Shown in pieces: positions 1 through 10,342 of a stretch of DNA of 61,907 nucleotides. Position numbers and translations under genes: made by a program. The stretch is from assembly GCF_006516965.1 (NCBI RefSeq), contig NZ_VHLH01000030.1, forward strand, positions 1 to 61,907. The letters are read 5' to 3'. Position 1 is the first letter of the stretch, and each line of letters begins with the position of its first letter. Under the pieces are notes generated by a model. It was given only the letters and a program-made list of their open reading frames with translations, was not told the origin of the DNA and did no database searches. Origin of the DNA: Pararhizobium mangrovi (lineage in GTDB: Bacteria > Pseudomonadota > Alphaproteobacteria > Rhizobiales > Rhizobiaceae).

Positions 1-86
1 CATCCGGTCCCTCCCTGGACTCTGAAGTCTCACAACCTCAGCATCCCCGGTCCGGACCGGATGGACAACCTAATGAAAGCTCACAT

Positions 87-461
87 CTAGCGCCGGAAGA
101 CGAAGCGCGAATAGCCGGTGTAGGAAAGCAGCGTCGCGCAACCCGAGGAGACCATGAGCGCGATCACCGGCGGAATGTCGCCGTCGATCATCATCAGGGC
201 CGAATAGGCGCAGTAGTTCACGAGCGCCGAGGAAAGCCCGACGCTCCAGTAGCGCGCGCCTTCGACGGCGAGCGAATGGGCCGAGCGGTCGAAGGTGAAG
301 TTGCGGTTGATCAGCCAGGTGCAGCCGAGCGCGCAGCCGATCGCGATGAACCGTGCGGAATAGACGTCCATGTGAACGATGTGCAGCAGCACCATCAGAA
401 CCGCGACATCGACGGCGAAGCCGACGCCGCCGGCGATCAGGAAGGAAAAGAGCTTCTTCAT
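87..461 (-). CDS. GtrA-like membrane protein
   Basis: This 124-residue protein consists of about four hydrophobic segments, with the motif TWLINRNFTF in the middle and a basic end (SRFVFRR). Length, four-helix topology and the central NRNFTF box are those of the GtrA/DPMS family, whose members help move polyprenyl-linked sugars across the inner membrane or pair with glycosyltransferases in surface polysaccharide modification. No glycosyltransferase gene lies to its right; the partner could lie beyond the left window edge, which is only 86 bases away. Family assignment is good, the substrate is unknown. Confidence 0.85.
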   Translation of the reverse strand: MKKLFSFLIAGGVGFAVDVAVLMVLLHIVHMDVYSARFIAIGCALGCTWLINRNFTFDRSAHSLAVEGARYWSVGLSSALVNYCAYSALMMIDGDIPPVIALMVSSGCATLLSYTGYSRFVFRR

Positions 462-672
462 CGGTACCGGTTACGCGTGGACCTTCACCCTTGACGACAC
501 AGCGTTACGAAAGCGTGACCTCTTAGGTCATGCGCACGTGGCAAAAAGTCAACCACGGGCTGTCTCCCCGATCGCCGCACCGCTTTATCCGCCGACCCTG
601 TTCGCATCGTGACGACGTGTTATCTTCTGTGGGGATGCGCAGTCCGGCGCATGCCGGACATCGGATGATTCG

Positions 673-1704
673 ATGAGATGCACGATGCTGAAATCCTTTG
701 CCGTCCGGGCCCTTGCGCCCGCCGCCTATGCCCTTCTCGCACTCGGTCTTATGGCCGGCCCTTCGGCCGCTGCCGGTCGGGAGACTGCAGCAAAAACGCT
801 TTTCGGAGCGAAGAAGCTCCCGGCCGCACTTCAAAGTGATTCGATCGGCTCCTACGCCAAGGGGTGCCTTGCCGGCGCCGTCGCCCTTCCGTTGACGGGG
901 CCGACATGGCAGGTCGTCCATCCCGCGCGCAATCGCAACTGGGGCAATCCGCGGCTGATCGCCTTTCTGGAAAAGTTCTCGCGTGAGGCGGCGGCGAAGG
1001 ACGGCTGGCGCGGCCTCCTCGTCGGCGACATCTCCCAGCCGCGCGGCGGGCCGATGGTCGACGGCCACGCCTCGCACCAGATCGGTCTCGACGCCGATAT
1101 CTGGCTGACGCCGATGCCGAACCGCGTTCTTTCGACCCGCGAACGCAACAATATCGAGTTCGATTCGATGGTTCAGGCGAAGAACCATCTCGAACTCGAC
1201 CGTTCGCACTGGTCGAACGCGCAGGCGCGCCTCATCATGCGCGCGGCGAGCGAGCCCGAGGTCCAGCGCATCTTCGTCCACCCGCCGATCAAGCGCGAGC
1301 TCTGCCGCATCTGGAAGGGCGACCGCAGCATTCTCGGCAAGGTCCGGCCGTACTGGCATCACGACGCCCACATGCATGTTCGCCTGCGCTGCCCGCCGGG
1401 CGACGACAAGTGCAAGCCGCAGGCGAAGATCCCGCCCGGCGACGGCTGCGGCAAGCAGCTCGCCTGGTGGTTCACCGACGAGCCCTGGCGTCCGGCCAAG
1501 CCGAGCGCGAAGCCGGCGACACCCCATTACACCACGCTCGCCGACCTGCCCGTCGCCTGCCGTGCGGTGCTGCAGGCGCCGGCGGTATCGTCGCGAGGCG
1601 CGGCGATCTATCGCGGCTCCGCCGATGCCACGCCTTCGCTTGCAAGCGCGGAGGAAAGCGTCGCCTCCGTTCCGGTGCCGCGTCCGCGTCCCGACATGCG
1701 GTAG
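673..1704 (+). CDS. mepA: Penicillin-insensitive murein endopeptidase MepA
   Basis: A 343-residue exported peptidase that should cut D-Ala-meso-DAP cross-links of peptidoglycan in the periplasm. An N-terminal signal peptide (hydrophobic core [16 protein letters not shown], then AAA) precedes the M74 domain. The metal-binding signatures are visible: [14 protein letters not shown] near residues 134-147 and [12 protein letters not shown] near residues 232-243, matching the conserved His/Asp/His set of MepA. The C-terminal 70 residues are Ala/Pro-rich and probably disordered. A second Met four codons in (position 685) is an equally good start and gives a more typical signal peptide. The next genes, mgsA and glk, follow on the same strand but are metabolically unrelated. 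Confidence 0.93.
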   Translation: MRCTMLKSFAVRALAPAAYALLALGLMAGPSAAAGRETAAKTLFGAKKLPAALQSDSIGSYAKGCLAGAVALPLTGPTWQVVHPARNRNWGNPRLIAFLEKFSREAAAKDGWRGLLVGDISQPRGGPMVDGHASHQIGLDADIWLTPMPNRVLSTRERNNIEFDSMVQAKNHLELDRSHWSNAQARLIMRAASEPEVQRIFVHPPIKRELCRIWKGDRSILGKVRPYWHHDAHMHVRLRCPPGDDKCKPQAKIPPGDGCGKQLAWWFTDEPWRPAKPSAKPATPHYTTLADLPVACRAVLQAPAVSSRGAAIYRGSADATPSLASAEESVASVPVPRPRPDMR

Positions 1705-1801
1705 GCGGGCGACATCCGGCGCCCCGGCTCCGTCCTTTCCTCCTCGCCGTCACTCGTATAGACGGGCAGAAGCCACGAATCCCGAGAGCTCGAAGAGCGC
1801 T

Positions 1802-2188
1802 ATGCCGCAGGCCCGTTGCATCGCCATGATCGCCCACGATCAGAAGAAGGACGATTTGTGCGCCTTCGCCGGATCGCACGAGGCGCGTCTTTCCGCATTC
1901 ACCCTGGTCGCGACCGGCACCACCGGCGGGCGCATCCAGCAAGCCTGCCCGAAGCTCACCGTTCGGCGCATGAAGAGCGGGCCGCTCGGCGGCGACCAGC
2001 AGATCGGCGCGATGATCGCCACCGGCGAGATCGACGCCCTCGTCTTCTTCGTCGATCCGCTGACGGCGATGCCGCACGATGTCGACGTGAAGGCGCTCAC
2101 GCGTCTGGCGATCGTCTACGACCTGCCGATGGCGCTCAATCGGGCGACGGCCGACCGGCTCTTGCGCACGATGGAGCCGGGAGAATGA
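1802..2188 (+). CDS. mgsA: Methylglyoxal synthase
   Basis: A 128-residue enzyme that converts dihydroxyacetone phosphate to methylglyoxal and phosphate, an overflow valve of glycolysis. The family motifs are all present: [33 protein letters not shown] and [18 protein letters not shown], covering the phosphate-binding TGTTG loop and the catalytic Asp. The frame is open much further upstream, but the family begins at this Met. Its stop overlaps the glk start (ATGA at 2185-2188), so the two are probably co-translated, which makes sense because both act at the sugar-phosphate level. Confidence 0.93.
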   Translation: MPQARCIAMIAHDQKKDDLCAFAGSHEARLSAFTLVATGTTGGRIQQACPKLTVRRMKSGPLGGDQQIGAMIATGEIDALVFFVDPLTAMPHDVDVKALTRLAIVYDLPMALNRATADRLLRTMEPGE

Positions 2189-3240
2189 CCGCCATGCAGA
2201 GCAAGCTCGCCGCGTCGCTCGTTCCGATCGAGGAACAGCCGCACTACGCCTTTCCCGTTCTCGTCGGCGATATCGGCGGCACGAATGCGCGCTTTGCGAT
2301 CATCGACGGCCCGAACGCCGACGCGCGCACGCTGCCGATCCTCCATACCGCCGATTTCCCGACGATCGACGCGGCCATCCGCGAGAACGTTCTGCCGCTC
2401 CTCGATGCGGTGCCGAAGACGGCCATCCTCGCCGTCGCCGGCCCGATCGACGGCGACGAGATCGACCTCACCAACGCGCCCTGGGTGGTGCGCCCGAAGG
2501 TCATGATCGCCGAACTCGGCTTTTCGGACGTCGTCGTCATCAACGATTTCGAGGCGCAGGCGCTCGCCGTCGCCTTCATCGACGACGAAAACCGCGAAAA
2601 GATCGGCGGCAGAGACCCTGAAGCGCATGCCTCGCGCCTCGTCCTCGGGCCGGGAACGGGGCTCGGCGTCGCCGGCCTCGTCAACGCCCGCCACATCTGG
2701 ATCCCCGTGCCCGGCGAAGGCGGCCATGTCGACGTCGGCCCGCGCACTGCGCGCGACCGCGCGATCTTCCCGCATCTCGAAGCGATCGGCGGGCGCATTT
2801 CGGCCGAGCAGCTCCTTTGCGGGCGCGGCATCGTCAACATCTACACCGCGATCGCGCGTGCCGACGGCCGGGACCCACAGGCGCGCCAGCCGAAGGAGAT
2901 CACCGCCGCCGCACTCGAAGGCGCGGATGCCGGCGCCGTCGAGACGGTCTCGCTCTTCGCCACCTATCTCGGCAGGCTCGCCGGCGATTTGGCGCTCGTC
3001 TTCATGGCGCGCGGTGGCGTCTATATCGGCGGCGGCATCGCGCAGAAGATCATGGCAGCCCTGAAGAAGCCGGAATTTCGCGCGGGCTTCGAGGACAAGG
3101 CACCGCATCAGGCGCTGCTCGCCGAAATCCCGACCTATGTTCTCACCCACCCGCTCGCCGCCCTTTCGGGACTTTCCACCTATGCCCGTTCTCCGATGCG
3201 TTTCGGTCTGTCGACGGACGGGCGGCGCTGGCAGGCATAG
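2185..3240 (+). CDS. glk: Glucokinase
   Basis: ATP-dependent glucokinase of the bacterial Glk family (351 residues), phosphorylating glucose to glucose-6-phosphate in the cytoplasm. The phosphate-1 motif [11 protein letters not shown] is near residue 23, INDFEAQA carries the likely catalytic Asp, and [11 protein letters not shown] and [11 protein letters not shown] are the conserved nucleotide and sugar loops. The frame extends upstream through mgsA, so the ATG overlapping the mgsA stop was chosen; a second Met three codons later is an alternative. About 70 bases separate it from the following exporter gene. Confidence 0.95.
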   Translation: MTAMQSKLAASLVPIEEQPHYAFPVLVGDIGGTNARFAIIDGPNADARTLPILHTADFPTIDAAIRENVLPLLDAVPKTAILAVAGPIDGDEIDLTNAPWVVRPKVMIAELGFSDVVVINDFEAQALAVAFIDDENREKIGGRDPEAHASRLVLGPGTGLGVAGLVNARHIWIPVPGEGGHVDVGPRTARDRAIFPHLEAIGGRISAEQLLCGRGIVNIYTAIARADGRDPQARQPKEITAAALEGADAGAVETVSLFATYLGRLAGDLALVFMARGGVYIGGGIAQKIMAALKKPEFRAGFEDKAPHQALLAEIPTYVLTHPLAALSGLSTYARSPMRFGLSTDGRRWQA

Positions 3241-3312
3241 TCACGGCGGCGGCAAAGCGCTATTGAGCACGCGAACGGCCATCGGCTTTCGGCCAACCGG
3301 GTAGCAGGCGAC

Positions 3313-5151
3313 GTGAAGATCAAGGATCCCAGGAAGGAAAAGCGCATCGATCCGGACGCGCTCTTCCGCGTGCTGAGACGCGTGATCTCGGAGAACATGC
3401 GCGACTATACGGGCACGTATGTCTTCGCGATCGGCTGTCTCGCCGTCACCGCCGCCTCCACCGCCTTCACGGCGTGGATCATGAAGGACGTCGTCAACGA
3501 GGCCTTTGCCAAGCAGAACGCGAGCCTCGTGTGGATCATCTGCCTGTCGATCCTCGCCGCGTTCGTCGCGCGCGGCTTCGCCTCCTACGGGCAGGCCGTG
3601 GCGCTTTCCAAGGTCGGCAACAACATCATCGCGCGCTACCAGCGCCGCCTCTACGACCATCTGATGCGCCTTTCCGTCGGGTATTTCTCCGACTGGCGCT
3701 CCGCCCAGATCTCCGCGCGCATCAGCCAGAACGTCAACGGCATCCGCGACGTGATGAACCTCACCGTCACCTCGATCGCGCGGGATCTCCTGACGCTCGT
3801 CGCCCTCGTCTGCGTGATGGTCGCGCGCGATCCGTTCCTGTCGGCGCTCGTCTTCCTGGTCGGTCCGCCGGTCTTCTTCGCGCTGCGCTACATCGCCAAG
3901 CGCCTGCGCGTCGTCACCCGCGAGGCGGTGATCGTGAACAGCCAGGTGCTCGGCAACATGCAGGAGTCGATCCAGGGCATCGCGATCGTCAAGGCCTTCA
4001 CCATGGAGGATCAGCTTTCCGCGCGTGCGGACCGGCTGATCGGAAAGGCCGAAAGGCAGGCGAACCGCATCGTGCGGCTGACCCAGCGCACGACGCCGCT
4101 GACCGAATGCCTCGCCGGCATCGCGATCTCCGGCGTCCTCGCCTACGCCGCCTACAACACCATCTATCGCGGCATCCTGCCCGGTTCCTTCTTCTCCTTC
4201 ATCACCGCGCTGCTCCTCGCCTACGATCCCGCCCGCAAGCTCGCACGCCTGCAGGTCACGCTGGAACGCGCCGCCGTCAACGCCCGCATGATCTACGAGA
4301 TCCTCGACACCGAGCCGCACCAGAAGGATGCGCCCGGCGCGCGCGACATCGCCGTTTCCGGCGGCGAGATCGTCGTCGACGGCGTCTCCTTCGGCTATGC
4401 CGGCACCGGCATGGTCCTCAAGAACGTCTCGTTCACCGCCGAGCCCGGCCGAATGACGGCGCTGGTCGGCCCGTCCGGTGCAGGCAAGTCGACGCTGATC
4501 GCTCTCCTCCTGCGCTTCTACGACCCGAACGAAGGCGCCATCCGCATCGACGGGCAGGATATCGCCGGCATTACCAAGCGCTCGCTGCGCGAAAAGATCG
4601 CCTATGTCTCGCAGCAGCCCTACCTCTTCGAGGGCACGATCCGCGACAATCTGCGCTACGGCCGGGCCGACGCGACCGACGCGGAGATCGAGGAGGCGGC
4701 GAAGCTCGCCTACGCCCACGACTTCATCATGGAGCAGCCGCAGGGCTACGACACGCCCGTCGGCGAGAACGGCGTGACGCTCTCCGGCGGCCAGCGCCAG
4801 CGCGTCTCGATCGCCCGGGCACTCGTGCGCAACGCGCCGATCCTGCTTCTCGACGAGGCGACGTCGGCGCTCGACACCGAATCCGAGGCGATCGTGCAAA
4901 AGGCGCTCGACCACGCGATGGAGGGGCGCACCGTCGTCGTCATCGCCCATCGCCTGTCCACCATCGCGCGCGCCGACCGCATCATCGTCATGCAGTCCGG
5001 CCGCATCGCCGAGCAGGGCCGCCACGAGGATCTCGCGCAGCGGTCCGACGGCATCTATGCCCGCTTCCACCGCATGCAGGCGCTCGGCCTGGATACCGAC
5101 GTCGCGATCGACCAGGCGGGGGCGGCACCAGCAAGGGAACCTTCCGCATGA
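3313..5151 (+). CDS. ABC exporter, MsbA/lipid-exporter type
   Basis: A 612-residue half-transporter: an N-terminal membrane domain of about six helices (residues 35-320) fused to an ATPase domain. The ATPase shows Walker [10 protein letters not shown], signature LSGGQRQR, Walker [13 protein letters not shown] and the switch histidine in [10 protein letters not shown]. The overall look is that of MsbA-type exporters of lipids or hydrophobic compounds in the inner membrane, but the substrate cannot be read from the sequence. The start is a GTG at 3313. Its stop overlaps the dapB start (ATGA), implying translational coupling, although dapB is a lysine/peptidoglycan precursor gene. Confidence 0.88.
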   Translation: MKIKDPRKEKRIDPDALFRVLRRVISENMRDYTGTYVFAIGCLAVTAASTAFTAWIMKDVVNEAFAKQNASLVWIICLSILAAFVARGFASYGQAVALSKVGNNIIARYQRRLYDHLMRLSVGYFSDWRSAQISARISQNVNGIRDVMNLTVTSIARDLLTLVALVCVMVARDPFLSALVFLVGPPVFFALRYIAKRLRVVTREAVIVNSQVLGNMQESIQGIAIVKAFTMEDQLSARADRLIGKAERQANRIVRLTQRTTPLTECLAGIAISGVLAYAAYNTIYRGILPGSFFSFITALLLAYDPARKLARLQVTLERAAVNARMIYEILDTEPHQKDAPGARDIAVSGGEIVVDGVSFGYAGTGMVLKNVSFTAEPGRMTALVGPSGAGKSTLIALLLRFYDPNEGAIRIDGQDIAGITKRSLREKIAYVSQQPYLFEGTIRDNLRYGRADATDAEIEEAAKLAYAHDFIMEQPQGYDTPVGENGVTLSGGQRQRVSIARALVRNAPILLLDEATSALDTESEAIVQKALDHAMEGRTVVVIAHRLSTIARADRIIVMQSGRIAEQGRHEDLAQRSDGIYARFHRMQALGLDTDVAIDQAGAAPAREPSA

Positions 5152-5972
5152 GCGATCGCGCACAAAGCATGGGCCTCGTCGTCGTCGGCGCCGGCGGGCG
5201 CATGGGCCGCACCCTCATCCGCGCGGTCGATGCGATGGATGGCGTCCACCTCGCAGGCGCGATCGAGCGCGAAGGCTCCGAGCATGTCGGCCGGGATGCC
5301 GGCCTTCTAGCCGGTCTCGGCGAGAGCGGTGTCACCGTCAGCGACGATCCGCTGCCGATCTTTGCCGAAGCGCAAGGCGTGCTCGACTTCACCTCGCCGG
5401 CTGCAAGCGTCGAGTTCGCCGGCCTCGCCGCGCAGGCCCGCATCGTCCATGTCGTCGGCACGACGGGCTGCAGCGAGGAGGACGAGGCCGCGTTCCGCGC
5501 CGCCGCCCGCCACGCGCGCATCGTCAAGTCCGGCAATATGAGCCTCGGCGTCAACCTGCTCTCCGTGCTCGTGCGAAAGGCAGCGGAAGCGCTCGGCGAT
5601 GACTGGGACATCGAGATCGCCGAGATGCACCATCGCCACAAGGTCGACGCGCCGTCCGGCACCGCCCTCCTGCTCGGCGAAGCGGCGGCGGAAGGGCGCG
5701 GCGTTTCCCTCGACGCAGCCTCGGTGCGCGGACGCGACGGCCACACCGGCACGCGCGAGGCGGGCACGATCGGCTTTGCCGCCCTTCGTGGCGGATCCGT
5801 CGTCGGCGAACACGCCGTCACCTTCGCCGGCGAAGGCGAGCGCGTCGAACTTGCCCACAAGGCCGACGACCGCTCGATCTTCGCGCGCGGCGCGGTCAAG
5901 GCCGCGCTATGGGCGCACACCCGTAAGCCCGGTCTCTATTCCATGCTCGACGTTCTCGGCCTCGCCGAATAG
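5148..5972 (+). CDS. dapB: 4-hydroxy-tetrahydrodipicolinate reductase
   Basis: Catalyses the NAD(P)H-dependent reduction step of the diaminopimelate/lysine pathway (274 residues). The Rossmann motif [10 protein letters not shown] is at residues 8-17, VVGTTG marks the nucleotide-side loop, and the catalytic/substrate motif [15 protein letters not shown] (two histidines and a lysine) is intact. The start overlaps the upstream exporter stop. gpmA follows about 120 bases downstream on the same strand; this dapB-gpmA order is familiar from rhizobial chromosomes. Confidence 0.95.
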   Translation: MSDRAQSMGLVVVGAGGRMGRTLIRAVDAMDGVHLAGAIEREGSEHVGRDAGLLAGLGESGVTVSDDPLPIFAEAQGVLDFTSPAASVEFAGLAAQARIVHVVGTTGCSEEDEAAFRAAARHARIVKSGNMSLGVNLLSVLVRKAAEALGDDWDIEIAEMHHRHKVDAPSGTALLLGEAAAEGRGVSLDAASVRGRDGHTGTREAGTIGFAALRGGSVVGEHAVTFAGEGERVELAHKADDRSIFARGAVKAALWAHTRKPGLYSMLDVLGLAE

Positions 5973-6093
5973 CGCCGGTCATCATAGCGCCAGTCTCCGA
6001 TCACGTCGGAAACCGTTTGGCGTCCCCGTCATTTCCCTTAAGAATTTTTCCCGAGGGCAAACCGCCCGCCCCAGTCGAGAAGGAAGCCCAGCG

Positions 6094-6729
6094 ATGTCCG
6101 GAACCCTCGTCCTCGTTCGCCACGGCCAGAGCGAATGGAACCTCAAGAACCTGTTCACCGGCTGGCGCGATCCGGACCTGACGGACAAGGGCCGCGAGGA
6201 GGCCGAACTCGGCGCCAACGCGCTGAAGGACACCGGCATGACCTTCGACGTCGCCTATGTCTCGGTGCTGACCCGCGCGCAGCACACGCTCGACATCATC
6301 CTCGACATCACCGGCCAGAAGGGCGTCGAGACGATCCGCGACCAGGCCCTGAACGAACGCGACTACGGCGATCTGTCCGGTCTCAACAAGGACGACGCGC
6401 GCCAGCGCTGGGGCGAGGAGCAGGTGCACGAATGGCGCCGCTCCTACGACGTGCCGCCGCCCGGCGGTGAAAGCCTGAAGGATACCGGCGCGCGCGTCTG
6501 GCCCTACTACATGACCGAGATCCTGCCGCGCGTTCTTCGCGGCGAGACGGTTCTCGTCTCCGCCCACGGCAATTCGCTGCGCGCCCTCGTCATGATCCTC
6601 GACCGCATGAGCCCGGACGACGTGACCGGCCTCAACCTCGCGACCGGCGTGCCCATGGTCTACAAGCTCAAGGCCGACTCCACCGTCGAGAGCAAGGAAG
6701 TCCTCGGCGACATGTCGTCGGCGCACTGA
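6094..6729 (+). CDS. gpmA: 2,3-bisphosphoglycerate-dependent phosphoglycerate mutase
   Basis: Interconverts 3- and 2-phosphoglycerate in glycolysis and gluconeogenesis. The phosphohistidine motif [10 protein letters not shown] is at the N-terminus, with [10 protein letters not shown] and [10 protein letters not shown] supplying the other catalytic residues. At 211 residues it is the short form typical of Rhizobiales, about 40 residues shorter than the E. coli enzyme. The ATG at 6094 was chosen over the long upstream open frame because the family begins with the histidine motif directly; an AGGAAG ribosome-binding site lies just upstream. Confidence 0.95.
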   Translation: MSGTLVLVRHGQSEWNLKNLFTGWRDPDLTDKGREEAELGANALKDTGMTFDVAYVSVLTRAQHTLDIILDITGQKGVETIRDQALNERDYGDLSGLNKDDARQRWGEEQVHEWRRSYDVPPPGGESLKDTGARVWPYYMTEILPRVLRGETVLVSAHGNSLRALVMILDRMSPDDVTGLNLATGVPMVYKLKADSTVESKEVLGDMSSAH

Positions 6730-6919
6730 GCGCCGCACTTCGAACCGACGACTATCGATCACCGCTTTAGATCACGGCCCAAGATCACGGCATGGTGAAA
6801 GCCCGCCGGGATCGCATTCGAAGCGTACCGGAACTTTCCGCACCGCTCTTCGGTTTGCCCGGCGAACCATAACGAAGCGCCGGCCACTCCATGTCGGCGC
6901 TCACCCAAGGAGCTTTGCC

Positions 6920-7489
6920 ATGAGCCTTTCAGGCAGAAAGATCGCCATCCTCGTCGCCCCGCGCGGCACCGAGGACCCCGAGTTCGCACAGCCGCGCGAA
7001 GCGGTCCAGAAGGCCGGCGGCACCGTCACCGTCGTCGGGCTGGAAAGCAGCACCGCCAAGACGGTCAACGGCGACCTCGATCCGGGCGAAAGCTATTCCG
7101 TCGACAAGACGATCTCGGACGTGTCGCCGAACGATTTCGACGGTCTCGTCATTCCCGGCGGCACCGTCGGCGCCGACACGATCCGCGCCAATAGCGATGC
7201 GGTAAACTTCGTGCGCGGCTTCTTCGAGCAGAAAAAGCCGGTCGGCGCCATCTGCCATGCGCCGTGGGTACTGGTCGAAGCCGGCGTGCTCGATGGGCGC
7301 ACCGTCACCTCCTTCCCCTCCCTCCAGACCGACATCCGCAATGCCGGCGGCACCTGGGTCGACGAGGAATGCCATTGCGACGAAGGCCTCGTGACGAGCC
7401 GCACGCCGAAGGACCTCGACGCCTTCTGCTCGAAGATCGTCGAAGAGTTCGAAGAGGGCAAGCATCCCGAGCAGGCCCGCAGCGCCTGA
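6920..7489 (+). CDS. DJ-1/PfpI family protein (type 1 glutamine amidotransferase-like)
   Basis: A 189-residue protein of the DJ-1/PfpI superfamily. The nucleophile elbow is GAICHAPWVLVEAG, with the reactive cysteine followed by histidine, and VIPGGTVGADTIR forms the conserved Gly-rich loop. Members of this subgroup (YhbO/PfpI/YraA-like) are associated with general stress and repair or removal of glycated molecules; the true reaction of this copy is not evident. A methylglyoxal synthase is encoded 5 kb away, but that link is only suggestive. AAGGAG lies 8 bases before the ATG, and a strong hairpin follows the stop. Confidence 0.88.
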   Translation: MSLSGRKIAILVAPRGTEDPEFAQPREAVQKAGGTVTVVGLESSTAKTVNGDLDPGESYSVDKTISDVSPNDFDGLVIPGGTVGADTIRANSDAVNFVRGFFEQKKPVGAICHAPWVLVEAGVLDGRTVTSFPSLQTDIRNAGGTWVDEECHCDEGLVTSRTPKDLDAFCSKIVEEFEEGKHPEQARSA

Positions 7490-7514
7490 CGCGAAAACTT
7501 CAGCTCGATCAAGA

Positions 7515-7545
7515 AAGACGCCGCGGTCCGAAGCCGCGGCGTCTT
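7515..7545 (+). terminator. Intrinsic terminator after the DJ-1/PfpI gene
   Basis: A perfect 12-bp inverted repeat (AAGACGCCGCGG and its complement) with a 7-base loop begins about 25 bases after the stop codon. Only a weak T-rich tract (CTCGTTG) follows, so termination may be partial. Confidence 0.7.
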
Positions 7546-7733
7546 CTCGTTGCAGCTCCGCCCGGACCGCGGAACTGCGTGAAACGACAAACTCTATCGT
7601 CCCCGCTCCGTGGTCATATTTTTCGCGGCATGCCACCCGCCGGAGAATAACGATCGTGTGCCCGCACCGCGTCTTTCGACATAGTGCCGCACCGTTTCGT
7701 CCCCCGTTCTCGGGCCCATCGAAGGAACCAACA

Positions 7734-8504
7734 ATGAAGACGTGGAAGATCCTCGCGGCCGTCGCCGCGACGCAGTTCGTGGCCGCGCTCGGCGCGCACG
7801 CCGCGAGCCTGGAGCAGGTCAAGAAGTCCGGTGAACTGCGCATCGGTACGGAGGGCACCTATGCCCCGTTCACCTATCATACTGATTCGGGCAAGCTGAC
7901 CGGCTTCGACGTCGACATCGGCCGCGCGATCGCCAAGCGCCTCGGCGTCGAGGCGAAGTTCGTCGAAGGTCGCTGGGACGGCCTCATCGCCGGCATCGAC
8001 GCCGGGCGCTACGACGCCGTCATCAACGAAGTCGGCATCACACCGGAGCGCCAGAACAAATACGATTTCTCCACGCCCTACATCGCCTCGAAGGCTGTGC
8101 TGATCGTCGGCGAAAGCAACGACACGATCAAATCCTTCGCCGACCTGAAGGGCAAGAAGGCGGCTCAGACGCTGACCAGCAATTTCGGCAAGCTCGCCGA
8201 GAAGAACGGCGCGGATCTCGTGCCGACGAACAGCTTCGACCAGTCGATCCAGCTCGTCATCAGCGGCCGCGCCGACGCGACGGTGAACGACAGCCTGTCC
8301 TATCTCGACTTCAAGAAGCATCAGCCGAAGGCGCCGGTGAAGCGCGTTGTCGAGGAGGCGAACGCCGAACAGTCCGGCGTCCTCATCGCCAAGGGCGAAC
8401 CGAAGCTCCTCGACGCGATCGACAAGGCGCTGGCCGACATGAAGAAGGACGGCACCTACCTGAAGATCTCCAAGAAATATTTCGGCGAAGACGTCTCGAA
8501 ATAG
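7734..8504 (+). CDS. Amino-acid ABC transporter, periplasmic binding protein (cystine-type)
   Basis: A 256-residue family-3 solute-binding protein with a signal peptide ending GAHA-A. The fold is obvious from GTEGTYAPFTYH, GFDVDIGRAIAKRLG, WDGLIAGIDAGRYDAVINEVGIT and DLKGKKAAQTLTSNFGKLAEK. The latter string is close to that of the cystine-binding protein TcyJ/FliY, so L-cystine is the best guess at ligand, by resemblance only. It captures substrate in the periplasm for the permease and ATPase encoded next. The start follows a GAAGGA site; the frame is open about 25 codons further upstream but lacks a signal sequence there. A terminator-like hairpin separates it from the permease gene. Confidence 0.9.
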   Translation: MKTWKILAAVAATQFVAALGAHAASLEQVKKSGELRIGTEGTYAPFTYHTDSGKLTGFDVDIGRAIAKRLGVEAKFVEGRWDGLIAGIDAGRYDAVINEVGITPERQNKYDFSTPYIASKAVLIVGESNDTIKSFADLKGKKAAQTLTSNFGKLAEKNGADLVPTNSFDQSIQLVISGRADATVNDSLSYLDFKKHQPKAPVKRVVEEANAEQSGVLIAKGEPKLLDAIDKALADMKKDGTYLKISKKYFGEDVSK

Positions 8505-8531
8505 TCTATCCGTCGTCATCGAGAGCTTTTG

Positions 8532-8570
8532 CGCGGGGCCGCTTCAAGGATCGGCCCCGCGATCGTTTTT
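8532..8570 (+). terminator. Hairpin with T-run between binding-protein and permease genes
   Basis: A perfect 10-bp GC stem (CGCGGGGCCG and its complement) is followed by ATCGTTTTT. Placed between the binding-protein gene and the permease gene, it would let most transcripts stop after the binding protein and so give the usual excess of binding protein over membrane components. Confidence 0.75.
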
Positions 8571-8587
8571 CCCAGGAGTAGGACGCG

Positions 8588-9268
8588 ATGCCGGACTGGC
8601 TCGTCTTGATGTGGCACTCGCTCGGCTCGCTTTTATGGGCCGGCATCGCCTTCACCATTCCGCTGACGCTGATTTCCTTCGCGCTCGGCCTGGCGCTCGG
8701 GCTCGTCACGGCGATCGGCCGCCTTTTCGGGCCGAAGCCGGTCGTCCTTCTCGTGCGCGGCTACGTCTGGATCTTCCGCGGCACGCCGCTTCTCGTCCAG
8801 CTCTTCGTCGTCTTCTACGGCCTGCCGAGCGTCGGCATCACGCTCGATGCCTTTACCGCGGGCCTCATCGGCTTCACGCTCAATGTCGGTGCCTACACCT
8901 CGGAAATCCTGCGCGCGGCCATCGCCTCGGTTCCGCGCGGGCAGTGGGAAGCGGCCTATTCGATCGGCATGACGTGGATGCAGGCCATGCGGCGCACCAT
9001 CGTGCCGCAGGCCGCGCGCGTTGCCGTGCCGCCGCTGTCGAATTCCTTCATCTCGCTCGTCAAGGACACGTCGCTCGCCGCGGCGATCACCGTGCCGGAG
9101 CTCTTCCAGGCCGCCCAGCGCATCGTCGCCACCACCTACGAACCGCTCATTCTCTATATTGAGGCCGCGCTCATCTATCTCGCCATGTGCACCGTTCTGA
9201 CAGCAGTGCAGGAGCGGCTGGAACGCCGGCTCGAACGCTCCGGCGGCTTTCTGGAGGCCCGGTCATGA
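8588..9268 (+). CDS. Amino-acid ABC transporter permease
   Basis: A 226-residue HisM/YecS-type inner-membrane permease with about five hydrophobic segments. The binding-protein-dependent transport signature sits in GQWEAAYSIGMTWMQAMRRTIVPQA, which contacts the ATPase, and the conserved FRGTPLLVQLFVVFYGLP segment is present. It follows the binding-protein gene across a terminator-like hairpin with its own AGGAG site, and its stop overlaps the start of the ATPase gene. Confidence 0.93.
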   Translation: MPDWLVLMWHSLGSLLWAGIAFTIPLTLISFALGLALGLVTAIGRLFGPKPVVLLVRGYVWIFRGTPLLVQLFVVFYGLPSVGITLDAFTAGLIGFTLNVGAYTSEILRAAIASVPRGQWEAAYSIGMTWMQAMRRTIVPQAARVAVPPLSNSFISLVKDTSLAAAITVPELFQAAQRIVATTYEPLILYIEAALIYLAMCTVLTAVQERLERRLERSGGFLEARS

Positions 9269-10035
9269 TCGAACTTTCGAACATCGAGAAGCGCTTCGGC
9301 ACGACGACGGTCCTGAGCAGCGTCGACCTCGTCATGGCGGAAGGCTCCGTCACCGCGCTCATCGGCCCGTCGGGTGCGGGCAAGTCGACGCTGCTTCGCT
9401 GCATCAACCTTCTCGAGCAGCCGACGAGCGGCACCGTGCGCCTTGGCGAGGCGAGCGTGACCTTCGAACCGGGCAAGCGCGTCCCGGCCGCTGAGATCCT
9501 GGCCCTGCGCCGCCAGACCGGCATGGTCTTCCAGAATTTCCAGCTCTTTCCCCACCGCAACGCGGTCGACAACGTCATGGAGGGTCTCGTCACCGTGCTC
9601 GGCTGGCCGCGCGAACGCGCGAAGGCCCGTGCGATGGAGCTTCTGGAAAAGGTCGGCATGGCGGAAAAGGCGGAAGCCTGGCCCTCGACGCTTTCCGGCG
9701 GCCAGCAGCAACGCGTCGCGATCGCCCGTGCATTGGCCCCTTCGCCGCGCATTCTGCTGTGCGACGAGCCGACGTCTGCCCTCGACCCCGAACTTTCCGA
9801 CGAGGTCGTCGAGGTTCTGGGCCAGCTCGCACGCGAAGGCACAACCATGGTCATGGCAACCCACGATCTGAGGCTGGCGCTCCGCACGGCCGGAGAGGTC
9901 GTCGTCGTCGACGGCGGCCACGTGATCGAAAAGGGCCCCTCGCGCCAGATCTTCACCGACCCGCAACGCGAACGCACCAAACGCTTCGTCACCACGCTGA
10001 CGCAGGAATCGCAGGAGTTGCAGTCCGGCGCGTAA
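9265..10035 (+). CDS. Amino-acid ABC transporter ATP-binding protein
   Basis: A 256-residue ATPase that powers the importer encoded by the two genes before it. Walker A is GPSGAGKST, the signature is LSGGQQQRVAIARAL, Walker B is ILLCDEPTSALDPE and the switch histidine is in MVMATHDL. It is a GlnQ/YecC-class subunit with the usual D-loop and Q-loop (GMVFQNFQLFPH). Translation is coupled to the permease by an ATGA overlap at 9265-9268. The frame is open upstream inside the permease gene, but homologous sequence starts at this Met. Confidence 0.93.
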   Translation: MIELSNIEKRFGTTTVLSSVDLVMAEGSVTALIGPSGAGKSTLLRCINLLEQPTSGTVRLGEASVTFEPGKRVPAAEILALRRQTGMVFQNFQLFPHRNAVDNVMEGLVTVLGWPRERAKARAMELLEKVGMAEKAEAWPSTLSGGQQQRVAIARALAPSPRILLCDEPTSALDPELSDEVVEVLGQLAREGTTMVMATHDLRLALRTAGEVVVVDGGHVIEKGPSRQIFTDPQRERTKRFVTTLTQESQELQSGA

Positions 10036-10057
10036 GCGAATTGCCAGCCCCTCCCTC

Positions 10058-10219
10058 CGTCATCCTTGGGCTCGACCCAAGGATCCGACCCCATCGCAAT
10101 ACGAGCGGTGTGCCGGATCGAACACGGATGAAGCGCTCCTACGGACACCCATCACCACGATCGTGCGGAGAGGTGGTTAGATCCTCGGGTCGAGCCCGAG
10201 GATGACGCCGGTCCGTGGG
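10058..10219 (+). repeat. Palindrome-ended intergenic repeat, copy 1 (162 bp)
   Basis: This copy starts with CGTCATCCTTGGGCTCGACC (a hairpin around CTCGA) and ends with the near-complementary GATCCTCGGGTCGAGCCCGA followed by a short tail, so the unit is bounded by two palindromes that are also inverted with respect to each other. Copy 2 at 10343 has the same length and most bases in common. Such RIME/REP-like units are scattered in intergenic DNA of Rhizobiales and may serve as terminators of the neighbouring genes. Confidence 0.85.
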
Positions 10220-10342
10220 GAGGCGCTTTCGGCATCATCGAAAACAAGCACCCGTCCTTCATTCCTCCATGGACCCAACAACAACGTCACTCTTCCGCAT
10301 CATCGCAAATTACCCCATCCAGAAACGCCAACCCCCTCCCCA

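Noticed and set aside
3241-5163. A 640-codon minus-strand frame opposite the ABC exporter gene
   Set aside because: No domain; the plus strand has a complete ABC exporter.
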